Shown: positions 1 to 7,919 of the stretch, piece after piece
Layout: each line of letters opens with the position of its first letter
How positions within the stretch are numbered: the stretch's first letter is position 1
NCBI GenBank assembly: GCA_019309815.1
Contig: JAFDFO010000101.1
Span: 1 to 16,370 of the forward strand
Direction: 5' to 3'
Length of the DNA stretch: 16,370 bases
From: Deltaproteobacteria bacterium
GTDB lineage: Bacteria > Desulfobacterota > Desulfobacteria > Desulfobacterales > C00003060
The notes under the pieces: model-generated
Told to the model about the DNA's origin: nothing
What the model saw: the letters and a program-made list of their open reading frames with translations, nothing else
The model's database searches: none
Made by a program: the position numbers and the translations under genes

Positions 1-1
1 C

Positions 2-1225
2 TATACTTCAAAGAGGGTAGAAGAAATTGAGGGAGCGGATATCCTCGTAGGCATCCCTTGTTATAACAACCAGGGAACCATTGATCACGTGATCCAGATG
101 GTGAGCCATGGGCTCCACAAACACTACAAGGATTTGCGATCTGTCATCATGGTCGCAGACGGGGGTTCTACGGACGACACGCGGGAGGTAGCCAAGGAAT
201 TCCAGATCAAACCTTGGCAGGAAAAGATCGTGTCTATCTACCGGGGACCCGGCGGCAAGGGTTCTGCTTTTCGGTCCATCTTCGAAGCGGCCAAGCGTCT
301 CAAGGTGAAAGCCTGCATGGTGGTGGATTCAGATCTACGTTCCATCGACAGCGACTGGGTGACGTATCTTCTCCAACCCATTCTGGAGACGGATTATCAA
401 TACGTTTCCCCGCTATATTCCAGGTACAAGTATGATGGCACCATCACCAATAACATCGTGTACAACCTGACCCGAGCCCTTTATGGTCTTCGCGTCCGCC
501 AGCCCATTGGTGGCGACTTTGCCTTTGTGGGTGAGCTTGCGGATTACTACATTGACCAGGATGTCTGGGAGACGGACGTGGCCCGTTATGGCATTGACAT
601 CTGGATGACCACCAATGCCATCACCAAAAACTTTAGAATCTGTCAGTCCAATTTGGGCGTTAAGATCCATGACGCCAAGGACCCTGCCGAGTCTCTGGGG
701 CCGATGTTTCGGCAGGTCATATACACCCTGTTCGTTCTTATGGAGCAGAATGAAGCTTTCTGGAAAGGAGTGAAGGGAAGCCGAAGCTTACCTACATTCG
801 GTCTTGATAAGTTTAAAGAACCAGATCCCGTCCAGGTTGACCTTGAACGGTTGGTAAAGGAATACAAAACCGGGTTTCGGCATTTTAAAGGGCTATACAA
901 AAGCATCTTCTGCGAAGAGTGTTACGCCGAACTCAAGAAATGTGCGGGCAAAGCCAAGACCAAGTTCACCATGCCTGTTAAAACTTGGGCCATGGTCCTT
1001 TATGAAACGGCAGCTACTTTCCATGCTTGGACCGGCAACAGGACGCAACTCGTAAACCTCATTACCCCGCTCTATCTTGGCCGTGTTGCTTCTTTCATCA
1101 ACCAGACCAAAAAAATGAGTTCATCCCAAGCTGAAGAGGTAGTCGAAGAGCAGGCTCAGGTCTTTGAAGATCAGAAGAATTACCTAATCCGAGTCTGGGA
1201 TGAGAAAGTGAAAAGTAGGGCGTGA
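2..1225 (+). CDS. GT-A fold glycosyltransferase (GT2/GT81-like, mannosyl- or glucosylglycerate synthase type), 5' partial
   Basis: The frame is open to the left window edge, so the start lies upstream. An internal GTG at 89 is not the true start, because the residues before it (ADILVGIPCYNNQGTI) form the usual first beta-strand and nucleotide-binding loop of a GT-A domain. Further on are DGGSTDDT, PGGKGSA (sugar-nucleotide contact) and the metal-binding DSD in VVDSDLRS. Then come QPIGGDFAF and a GIDIWMTTNAI segment, which resemble the acceptor-side elements of mannosylglycerate synthase-type enzymes. The C-terminal third is mostly helical. Such enzymes move a sugar from a nucleotide donor to a small acceptor such as glycerate or phosphoglycerate, often for compatible solutes. 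Fold and class are clear; the exact substrate is inferred and could be different. The gene ends at TGA with no clear terminator after it. Confidence 0.85.
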   Translation, partial: YTSKRVEEIEGADILVGIPCYNNQGTIDHVIQMVSHGLHKHYKDLRSVIMVADGGSTDDTREVAKEFQIKPWQEKIVSIYRGPGGKGSAFRSIFEAAKRLKVKACMVVDSDLRSIDSDWVTYLLQPILETDYQYVSPLYSRYKYDGTITNNIVYNLTRALYGLRVRQPIGGDFAFVGELADYYIDQDVWETDVARYGIDIWMTTNAITKNFRICQSNLGVKIHDAKDPAESLGPMFRQVIYTLFVLMEQNEAFWKGVKGSRSLPTFGLDKFKEPDPVQVDLERLVKEYKTGFRHFKGLYKSIFCEECYAELKKCAGKAKTKFTMPVKTWAMVLYETAATFHAWTGNRTQLVNLITPLYLGRVASFINQTKKMSSSQAEEVVEEQAQVFEDQKNYLIRVWDEKVKSRA

Positions 1226-1325
1226 TTCCAGCACGTTTCCTAATAATCTTCAAATCAACCCCGATGAAAGATAGCTGCTATCATGACTCCCGGTAACAGT
1301 GAGGACCTTTGGATAGGAGTTTCTT

Positions 1326-1620
1326 ATCTTCAACTACAGGGTTTGCTTCAGGCCAAACGACTCTCACTGTATGATTACAAGAAACCATGGGTAGTTCTTC
1401 AGGCCACCAATCTGTCAAGATTATCGCTCAGCTTTGTCTGACCCGTGAGATTTCTTCGATTTGCGATTAGACCACCTATCCTTGAGACCTTTGCTGAACG
1501 GGATCAACCAGCACTTGTGATTTGATCCAGCTATCGCGACTTCTCGGCCCCTTGATTTGTTAAGGTTCTCTAAGCTATCGAAAATTTGGCTGATTCAAGC
1601 ACATGTAAAGGAACTTTGAA
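1326..1620. repeat. Diverged ~300 bp direct repeat, copy 1
   Basis: This stretch fills most of the gap between the glycosyltransferase and the GDT1 gene. It aligns almost end to end, in the same orientation, with 14643-14936. Shared blocks are CTTCAGGCCAAACGACT, GATTACAAGAAA, TCAAGATTATCG, GTGATTTGATCCA and, at the right end, a perfect 20-mer GATTCAAGCACATGTAAAGG (1592-1611 against 14909-14928). By eye about two thirds of bases agree with few indels. No transposase or clear terminal inverted repeats were seen. A 52-codon plus-strand ORF (1283-1441) runs into it without a good ribosome site. On the minus strand the frame matching copy 2 is interrupted by several stops. Its nature is unknown: an old dispersed element, a decayed gene pair or a structured RNA are all possible. 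Confidence 0.8.
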
Positions 1621-1669
1621 TTGGCTTGTTGGCAGAGTTTTAGGCTGTCTTCTTTGTGTAGCACCGACT

Positions 1670-1948
1670 CTACTTGCCGCCCGGGAACAGTAATATCCAG
1701 AATCCCAAGAAGACGAAGAGTCCCCCCGCACCAATTCTGACATAGCTCCATGGAACCAGCCTGTTAAGGACAGAGCCAAAGACAACGGCAAGCAAGGATG
1801 TTAGAATAAGTGCGCTCGCGGACCCTACAAATACAGCCAGTCGAGATTTGCTCTCAGCGGCAAAACATAAGGTGGCAATTTGCGTCTTGTCACCTAATTC
1901 GGCAAGGAAAATCATGCCGAAAGTTGTAAGCATGACCTTATAATCCAT
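1670..1948 (-). CDS. Half-size UPF0016/TMEM165-GDT1 family transporter
   Basis: The 92-residue membrane protein carries the family signature ELGDKT at residues 17-22, in the first helix, with two further hydrophobic segments (about 34-58 and 66-88). UPF0016/GDT1 proteins move Mn2+ or Ca2+ across membranes, and bacterial members export manganese. Full-length members have two copies of this unit with two such motifs. This one has a single copy, so it should work as a homodimer or with another half-size subunit, which is not seen nearby. The ATG at 1948 is supported by GGAGG eight bases upstream. The gene is divergent from the CDF exporter, with about 150 bp between them, so both may answer to metal levels. 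No yybP-ykoY manganese riboswitch pattern was found in that gap. Confidence 0.88.
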   Translation of the reverse strand: MDYKVMLTTFGMIFLAELGDKTQIATLCFAAESKSRLAVFVGSASALILTSLLAVVFGSVLNRLVPWSYVRIGAGGLFVFLGFWILLFPGGK

Positions 1949-2100
1949 CCCTCAATCCTCCGTGTTGATCTGATATGTTCTTCAAAGCACTTACCTTAGC
2001 CTTCGAATTGGCATAGGTATCATCTCATAACATTAATTACAAACAGGGTTCACTCGTTTGCCTTGGCAGAGAGGTTAGGGTACGATGGTCCGGAGTCAAG

Positions 2101-3036
2101 ATGAACGGAGAGGACGAGTTTTTGAAAATGGACGATTTGTCACCTTGGTGTCATGAACACGTGTTTCTTGGCGCGAACCAACAGATCAATGAAAGGCGAA
2201 CGTGGATTGTCATCGGACTCACAGCGTCGATGATGATCGTAGAGATTGTCTGCGGTCTGTTGTTTGGTTCAATGGCGCTCCTTGCCGACGGCTGGCACAT
2301 GGCTAGCCACGCAGCAGCTCTTGGTATTACCGCCTTGGCCTATTTGTTCGCCCGTCGTCATGCATCTGATCCGCGATATTCCTTTGGCACGGGGAAGATG
2401 GGAGAACTCGCCGGGTACAGCAGCGCCCTTCTACTGGCGGTCATAGCTGTGATCATGGCCTATGAATCTGTTAACAGGCTCATCTCGCCTGTCCCCATCT
2501 CGTTTGACCAAGCGATAGCCGTTGCCGTCCTTGGATTAGTTGTCAACGTCATCAGTGCACTTTTGCTCAAGGGAAAACATCGTGAAGAACATCACCATTC
2601 TTCTGACCACGCGGACCACAACATCAGAGCTGCCTACCTTCATGTCCTTGCGGATGCGTTGACATCACTGCTTGCAATCGTCGCTCTCTCCTCGGGTCGT
2701 TTTCTAGGCTGGGTTTGGATGGATCCTTTCATGGGAATCGTAGGAGCTGTAATAATTGCCCGCTGGTCCTACAATCTCATGCGTGACACAGGACGCATAC
2801 TGCTTGACATGAACACTCGTAGGTCGCTTCCTGACGATGTTCGTCGGTTGATTGAATCTGATGCAGATAACCAAATTGCAGATCTCCATGTGTGGCGTGT
2901 TGGCCCTGGCTATTTCGCGGTCATTGTCTCAGTCATTACGGAACAGCCTCGCCCCCCGGACCACTACAAAGATCTTCTAAGGACCCTGAAACAAATTTGC
3001 CATATCACGGTGGAGGTAAATCCCCGCAAAGTTTAA
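2101..3036 (+). CDS. dmeF: CDF-family divalent metal exporter, DmeF-like
   Basis: This 311-residue inner-membrane cation diffusion facilitator exports divalent metal (Co2+/Ni2+ in characterised DmeF proteins) in exchange for protons. The N-terminus has a metal-ligand-like WCHEHVFLG segment (16-24) typical of the DmeF branch. The TM2 motif LADGWHMASH (61-70) and the TM5 pair H181-x3-D185 (LHVLADALTS) supply the transport site. Between TM4 and TM5 lies the usual His-rich cytoplasmic loop (HREEHHHSSDHADHN). A cytoplasmic C-terminal domain follows, ending VEVNPRKV. Length is normal. The ATG at 2101 has GGAG five bases upstream; a later ATG at 2128 has a poorer site. The DmeF assignment comes from the motifs; the metal preference is inferred. 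Confidence 0.9.
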   Translation: MNGEDEFLKMDDLSPWCHEHVFLGANQQINERRTWIVIGLTASMMIVEIVCGLLFGSMALLADGWHMASHAAALGITALAYLFARRHASDPRYSFGTGKMGELAGYSSALLLAVIAVIMAYESVNRLISPVPISFDQAIAVAVLGLVVNVISALLLKGKHREEHHHSSDHADHNIRAAYLHVLADALTSLLAIVALSSGRFLGWVWMDPFMGIVGAVIIARWSYNLMRDTGRILLDMNTRRSLPDDVRRLIESDADNQIADLHVWRVGPGYFAVIVSVITEQPRPPDHYKDLLRTLKQICHITVEVNPRKV

Positions 3037-3144
3037 TGCCCGCTTGATAAAAGGAGTCAGGTTGCATTAGGGTAGCCGAGAATAGGCAAACATGTTCGTC
3101 GTCAATGGACGGCCATTAATAAGCCTTGTAAGAAGGAGTGTGCT

Positions 3145-4173
3145 ATGAACGGATGGCTAAAGGTTTTTTTCGCAGTAACGTTGTTGTTGTTCTCGGCTGT
3201 TGACGGGTCCTGTGGCACAGATGTGAGAGGGCTTGTCAGAGGAGCGCTGAAGACTTTGGGGGCACAGAGAGGAGATCCCAACCTCTGTGTTCTAACCGAT
3301 TCCACATACGTAAACTTGGCTGGCAGGAGCACAGAAGAATATGTGGATATGGTAGAAGGAGAAACTGGATGCTCTGTGGGAAAGGGCAACCTTCTACTTT
3401 TCCGCCGCCCTTCAAACTACCATTTGATTATTGCTTTGTACAAGCGGGACACAAAAGAGTGTGTCGTTATTAGATATGATGGTCAGGAAGGAAGGGTTGG
3501 GAAGCTCCATATAGGGGACGAACACGTTTACGAGCCGGATTTCTGGAAGAAAGCAAGCACAGGGGTGAGTGGTTCGGACACTTCTGGTATTGTAAGTATT
3601 TTGCGTGCCTGGTCTTTAGGAGCTCCTTACGATTTTCTCAAAAGTGCGGAGTTCCACGGTGATGCCTGTCCGGGACTTGCGTGGGGTTATTTCACAGCCA
3701 AGGTCGTCCAGAAGCAATATCCTTTGAGGACGGGAGAGAAGTACGTCTTCATCGCCTGTCCGAACAGTTGCAAGGATGATGCTATACAGGTATTGCTTGG
3801 CGTGAGCCCTGGTAAGAGGACCTTGTTCGTGAAGAAACTGACGGAGGATCAGAAGAAACAACTGTCAGAAGAGAAGGGTGCTGGAATTTTGGTCAAGTGG
3901 AACCAATCGCAGAAAAGAGGTAAAGGGGCAGTGCTTGCGGTTGACATGGACAAAATTCGTCAGACAATTAGTTACAAGACATCCTCGAAGCCCAATGCCA
4001 AAGCCATGAATATTGCTCAACTCATCTCACATCTCAACAGCTCGGAAGAATTTATCAAAGTGGTGAGGGAGTTTGCGGTCACCCCAGAACTCATGCAAGG
4101 ACTAATGAGTGCTGGGGAAAATCCCTACGAAGTCATAGGGCTGAGCAGAAAGCTGGTACGGGAGACCAAGTAA
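3145..4173 (+). CDS. Secreted FmdE-fold protein (formylmethanofuran dehydrogenase subunit E family)
   Basis: A 342-residue exported protein. Residues 1-22 form a signal peptide (short polar start, then FFAVTLLLFSAV). The middle holds the FmdE signature HGDACPGLAWGY, with H171 and C175 as the expected metal-ligand pair, and about 35 residues later a second family segment, CPNSCKDDAIQVLLGVSPGK. FmdE domains bind metal (Zn or Fe) and are named after a methanogenesis subunit, but many bacteria carry periplasmic stand-alone versions with no known partner. No molybdenum or tungsten formylmethanofuran dehydrogenase genes are nearby, so the enzyme name should not be taken literally. Start ATG 3145 follows AAGGAG at seven bases. 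The 3' end overlaps by 41 bp, convergently, the reading frame of the lipoprotein. The metal-transport neighbours make a periplasmic metal-handling role plausible (inference). Confidence 0.82.
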   Translation: MNGWLKVFFAVTLLLFSAVDGSCGTDVRGLVRGALKTLGAQRGDPNLCVLTDSTYVNLAGRSTEEYVDMVEGETGCSVGKGNLLLFRRPSNYHLIIALYKRDTKECVVIRYDGQEGRVGKLHIGDEHVYEPDFWKKASTGVSGSDTSGIVSILRAWSLGAPYDFLKSAEFHGDACPGLAWGYFTAKVVQKQYPLRTGEKYVFIACPNSCKDDAIQVLLGVSPGKRTLFVKKLTEDQKKQLSEEKGAGILVKWNQSQKRGKGAVLAVDMDKIRQTISYKTSSKPNAKAMNIAQLISHLNSSEEFIKVVREFAVTPELMQGLMSAGENPYEVIGLSRKLVRETK

Positions 4174-4678
4174 AGAACAGACGGGTTCTTCTCAAGCCAA
4201 ATTCAAGATAATGCCATACTGGGCTGGCAGCTGCAATAAATTCCGCGAACGGGACGAAGGCGGAAGCTTCAGCGAAGGCGGGCCTTTCCTGAGACACCGG
4301 GGCCCAATTACATATTGGCCGCAGCGTTTTTCTCGCAGTCGAAATGTTTCTCTGGCTGCTCCCGACCGCAGGTGTCTGTGCCACACTTTCTGTTTCAACA
4401 ACTTGGCCGTCTGGAGAAACCACTGCTATGTCTACGTGACCCTCGGCAGGTCGCAGATTTACGCTTTTGGGTTTTACTCTTCCTGAAACCACAAGGCCAC
4501 CTTCTTCTTGATAAACATACACCTTACCGATTTTAACATGCCCCTTGGAAGCCATTCGTTCGACTGTAATCCTCTCCGCCCTGACAAGATTTACTCTTGA
4601 TGATGTGCACCCTGCAACCACGATCATGGCAAGGCAAAGACCGGCTAAAAGTTCAATGCCACCAATTTTCTTGCTCAT
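4133..4678 (-). CDS. Small lipoprotein at the end of the metal-efflux operon, C-terminal half probably damaged
   Basis: A lipoprotein signal is clear: SKKIGG, a hydrophobic stretch, then the lipobox VVAGC before TSSR, so it is lipid-anchored in the envelope. A folded-looking domain follows, with KIGKVYVYQEEGGLVVSGRV and later VDIAVVSPDGQVVE, which suggests a short beta-rich domain. I chose the ATG at 4678 because GGAGG lies six bases upstream; an earlier in-frame ATG at 4696 would put that site inside the gene. After about residue 110 the sequence changes character: it runs through a CGAAGGCGG direct repeat (reading FAEASAF) and overlaps the convergent FmdE gene by 41 bp. I infer that the original C-terminus was lost by insertion or frameshift. 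It lies 71 bp after czcA and is probably co-transcribed. Function unknown. Confidence 0.6.
   Translation of the reverse strand: MSKKIGGIELLAGLCLAMIVVAGCTSSRVNLVRAERITVERMASKGHVKIGKVYVYQEEGGLVVSGRVKPKSVNLRPAEGHVDIAVVSPDGQVVETESVAQTPAVGSSQRNISTARKTLRPICNWAPVSQERPAFAEASAFVPFAEFIAAASPVWHYLEFGLRRTRLFFTWSPVPAFCSAL
4255..4282. repeat. Short direct repeat CGAAGGCGG x2 around AAGCTT
   Basis: Two copies of CGAAGGCGG (4255-4263 and 4273-4281) flank an AAGCTT-centred spacer. On the minus strand it reads PAFAEASAF inside the lipoprotein frame. The same peptide-like pattern turns up in unrelated truncated proteins of many bacteria and usually marks a short dispersed repeat rather than protein sequence (from memory, not checked). 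Confidence 0.4.
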
Positions 4679-4749
4679 CATAAACCTCCTCTCCATTAAA
4701 GTCTTTTTCCATGTTTATAGGCCGGCCCAATCTTCCGACTCAGTGTTGC

Positions 4750-7700
4750 TTATGACGTTGCCCGTTTCTCAATGTTCTTTCCTCCTTCAATCCAGCCGTA
4801 AATGGCAGGAATGATGAAAAGGGTCATAAGGGTTGATGTGGTTAACCCAAAGACGACAACTGTCGCCAGGGGTCTTTGGACTTCGGATCCGATGCCCGTT
4901 GCCAAGAGCAGGGGAAGAAGACCCAGCACCGTGGTAACTGCCGTCATCAGCACGGGACGCAGGCGTAGCAAGGCGCCTTCTATCAACGCCTTTTCAAACC
5001 CGATTCCTTGTTTTTGGTGTTGATTCAAATAGGTGACCAGAACAACTCCGTTTTGTACCCCTATCCCGAATAGCGCAATGAACCCCACGGAGGCAGGAAC
5101 AGAAAGGTGCTCACCGACGACGTACAACCCCAACACCCCACCAACAAGGCCCAGTGGAATGTTCAGAATAACGATCAGTGCCTGTCGTGCAGAACCGAAA
5201 GATATCCACAGCAGCCCAAATACGAGTGCGATCACGATGGGCACAATGATAGACAGGCGCCTCATGGCTCGCTGTTGATTCTCGAATTGGCCGCCGTATT
5301 CGATAAAATAGCCCGGCGGCAGATTCACCTTCTCACTGATGCGGTCATGGACGTCTTCTACGACGCCTCCCAAGTCTCTACCCCGAATATTCCCCTGCAC
5401 GATCCAACGCCTCTGGTTCTTCTCCCGGTTGATTTGAATTGGGCCGAGGACCTCTTTTATTTCCGCTACCTGAGATAGTGGAATGAGCGATCCATCGCCA
5501 GTATGGATCAGCATACTTTGGATTGCTTCGGGGTCTGCCCGGTAAGGTTCCTGATACCTGACATGAATTCCGAACCGGCGGGTGTTAAGGTAAATGTTGT
5601 CAATTACTTCACCGCCAACTGCCATCTCAACAAGTTCGAGGATTTGAGCTACTGTTACGCCAAATCGCGAGCATGCAGATCTGTTTGTCAGGATCTGGAT
5701 CTGCGGCTGACCGAAGCTTTGTTCGACGGAAAGATCCACAAGACCGGGAACATTTCTTATGGCCACATGGACTTCCCTCGCTTTTTGTCTCAGTACGCTT
5801 AAGTCCTCCCCATACAGCTTGATAGCTAACTGGGCTTTTATTCCTGAAAGCAGCTCATCAAAAGCATTCTGAATGGGCTGAGTGAAAGTCAACTGAACCC
5901 CTGGATAAGACGAAAGGTCTTTGCTCAAGGCCTCGATCAAGTCTTGCTTGCTGTCAAAGTTCGACCATTCTTCAAAGGGTTTAAGATCCAAGTGAATTTC
6001 CGCATAATTGACGGGATGGGGATGACTCCCCGCTTCAGGTCTTCCAATACGAGAAATGGTTTCCTCGACCTCATCATAAAGAATGATTTTATTCTCGAGT
6101 TTCATAATTGTCTGAGTTGCTTTTCCCAAAGCGATTGACGGGGGCATCGTTACACCAATGAGGATGGAACCTTCCTCGAGGGTTGGTATGAACTCTTTCC
6201 CAACAAAGGGAAGCAAGGACAAAGCAGCCAAAAATAAGCCGAGGGCAAGACCCACAACGGTGCGTTTCCAGCGGACTGTCCACTCCAACATGGGGCGGTA
6301 GATCATTTTTAGATATTTGATAATCCGAAGCTCTTTTTTCTTTCCTTGCTTCAACATGAAAGACGCTAAGACCGGGGATACAATGATTGCAAAAACCAGA
6401 GAGCCCACGAGTGCAAAACAAGTGGTGAATGCCATGGGTGAGAACATCTTCCCCTCAATGTCCTGCAGGGTGAAAATAGGGAGGAAAACAACAATAATGA
6501 TAGCTATGGAGAAGACAATTGGCTTGCTGACCTCCTGGGCCGAACTGAAGATAACGGAAAGCCTGTCTCTTCCGGCTTTTACGGGAGCATTCAAATTGCG
6601 GTATATGTTTTCTACCATGACGATTGTGCCATCTCCCAACATACCAATGGCAATAGCGATACCACCCAGCGACATGAGGTTTGCCGAAACCCCGTACCAC
6701 CTCATGAATATGACGGCTATTAACGCACAAAAAGGAAGCGATATGGCGACGATCAGAGAGGATCTGAAGTTTCCCAGGAATAAGGCCAGCGTGAGAAGCA
6801 CAAGCAAGGCGCCTTGAAGTAAAGCTTTCTTCACCGTCCAGGTGGCATTGTGAACGAGTTCTGCCTGCTCATAGTAGGGCACCAACTGAATGCCTTCAGG
6901 AAGCCCGTTTTTCACCTCGTCCACTTTCTTGTACAGACGATCGATCACTTCAGAGGTGTTCTCTCCAAACAGCTTGAGAACAAGCCCGGAAACCACCTCC
7001 ATCTCTCCGTTACGTGTCACAACGCCCCGGCGTATCTCATTGCCGTAATCAACTGTTGCTAAGCTGCCAATCGTTATCGGGATTCCATCGACAACCGAGA
7101 CGGCGATATTTCTGATATCTTCCAGTTTTTCTAATAGGCCAAGCCCCCGTACCAGGTACTCTTCTGCCCCTAAAACGAGAAACTGTCCGCCTGCGTTCCG
7201 ATTGTTGTCTTGAACAGCTTCGGTGACGTCTGCGAGGGAGAGGCCAAATTTCTGCAGGGCATAGGGGTCAACCTTAATCTGGAACTGAAGCACGTGACCG
7301 CCAATGGAAAGGATATCTGTAACGCCAGGCACAGTTTGCAGCTGGAATTTGATAACCCAGTCGTTGAGTTCGCGAAGATAGAGGTCAGGGGCCTTTCCCC
7401 CTGTTTCGACGCTCTTGTCCATGGTCAAATAGTACATGAAGATTTGCCCCAGACCTGTCGATATGGGACCCAACGTGGGCGGATCATGCATTTCCGGCAG
7501 ATCTGACATCGCTCCTGCCAGCCTTTCGGCAACTAGCTGCCTGGCAAAATAGATGTTCACGTCGTCTTCAAAATAGACATAGATAACAGCCATGCCGAAT
7601 GCTGATGTTGACTTGATTTGTCTAACACCGGGCAGCCCATTCATGGCTGACTCAATGGGATAGGTTATGAGACGTTCAACTTCCTCTGGCGCCATTCCAT

Positions 7701-7914
7701 GAGCTTCGGCAAAGACAGGGACCATGATGGGCGATATGTCGGGGAAAGCGTCTACGGGCATGTCTGAGTATCGATAAAGACCAAGAGCAATAATTGCAAA
7801 AACGCCCACAAGGACCAAGCCTCGAAATTTCAGGGACAAATGTATGGTTTTGTCGATAATGCCCAAGGCCCCGGCCTCTAAATTACCGTTTGATAGTTTT
7901 TGATTCATGGCCAT
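4750..7914 (-). CDS. czcA: Heavy-metal efflux RND pump, CzcA/CusA family
   Basis: The 1054-residue inner-membrane proton/metal antiporter is the motor of the tripartite CzcCBA pump, moving metal ions from periplasm (or cytoplasm) out of the cell. TM1 is near residues 28-48, followed by MPVDAFPDISP, a hallmark of heavy-metal RND pumps. The TM4 proton-relay motif is AIGMLGDGTIVMVEN, with D428 and E435 present. The position equivalent to the first Asp of the classic CzcA DFG...D...E triad is alanine, as in CusA-type pumps. A second RND half follows, with GKEFIPTLEEGS near 575. The protein ends shortly after the last TM segments. It starts five bases after the czcB stop with a weak ribosome site, so translation is probably coupled; M3 is an alternative start. 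Substrate (Zn/Co/Cd/Ni or Cu/Ag) cannot be fixed by eye. Confidence 0.95.
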   Translation of the reverse strand: MAMNQKLSNGNLEAGALGIIDKTIHLSLKFRGLVLVGVFAIIALGLYRYSDMPVDAFPDISPIMVPVFAEAHGMAPEEVERLITYPIESAMNGLPGVRQIKSTSAFGMAVIYVYFEDDVNIYFARQLVAERLAGAMSDLPEMHDPPTLGPISTGLGQIFMYYLTMDKSVETGGKAPDLYLRELNDWVIKFQLQTVPGVTDILSIGGHVLQFQIKVDPYALQKFGLSLADVTEAVQDNNRNAGGQFLVLGAEEYLVRGLGLLEKLEDIRNIAVSVVDGIPITIGSLATVDYGNEIRRGVVTRNGEMEVVSGLVLKLFGENTSEVIDRLYKKVDEVKNGLPEGIQLVPYYEQAELVHNATWTVKKALLQGALLVLLTLALFLGNFRSSLIVAISLPFCALIAVIFMRWYGVSANLMSLGGIAIAIGMLGDGTIVMVENIYRNLNAPVKAGRDRLSVIFSSAQEVSKPIVFSIAIIIVVFLPIFTLQDIEGKMFSPMAFTTCFALVGSLVFAIIVSPVLASFMLKQGKKKELRIIKYLKMIYRPMLEWTVRWKRTVVGLALGLFLAALSLLPFVGKEFIPTLEEGSILIGVTMPPSIALGKATQTIMKLENKIILYDEVEETISRIGRPEAGSHPHPVNYAEIHLDLKPFEEWSNFDSKQDLIEALSKDLSSYPGVQLTFTQPIQNAFDELLSGIKAQLAIKLYGEDLSVLRQKAREVHVAIRNVPGLVDLSVEQSFGQPQIQILTNRSACSRFGVTVAQILELVEMAVGGEVIDNIYLNTRRFGIHVRYQEPYRADPEAIQSMLIHTGDGSLIPLSQVAEIKEVLGPIQINREKNQRRWIVQGNIRGRDLGGVVEDVHDRISEKVNLPPGYFIEYGGQFENQQRAMRRLSIIVPIVIALVFGLLWISFGSARQALIVILNIPLGLVGGVLGLYVVGEHLSVPASVGFIALFGIGVQNGVVLVTYLNQHQKQGIGFEKALIEGALLRLRPVLMTAVTTVLGLLPLLLATGIGSEVQRPLATVVVFGLTTSTLMTLFIIPAIYGWIEGGKNIEKRATS

Positions 7915-7919
7915 AGCTT

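Noticed and set aside
1949..2100. Manganese riboswitch (yybP-ykoY) ahead of the GDT1 gene
   Set aside because: No matching conserved core or stems were visible on the minus strand.
4173..4190. Possible terminator AAGAAC-6-GTTCTT after the FmdE gene
   Set aside because: Six-base, AT-rich stem without a U-run; too weak to call.
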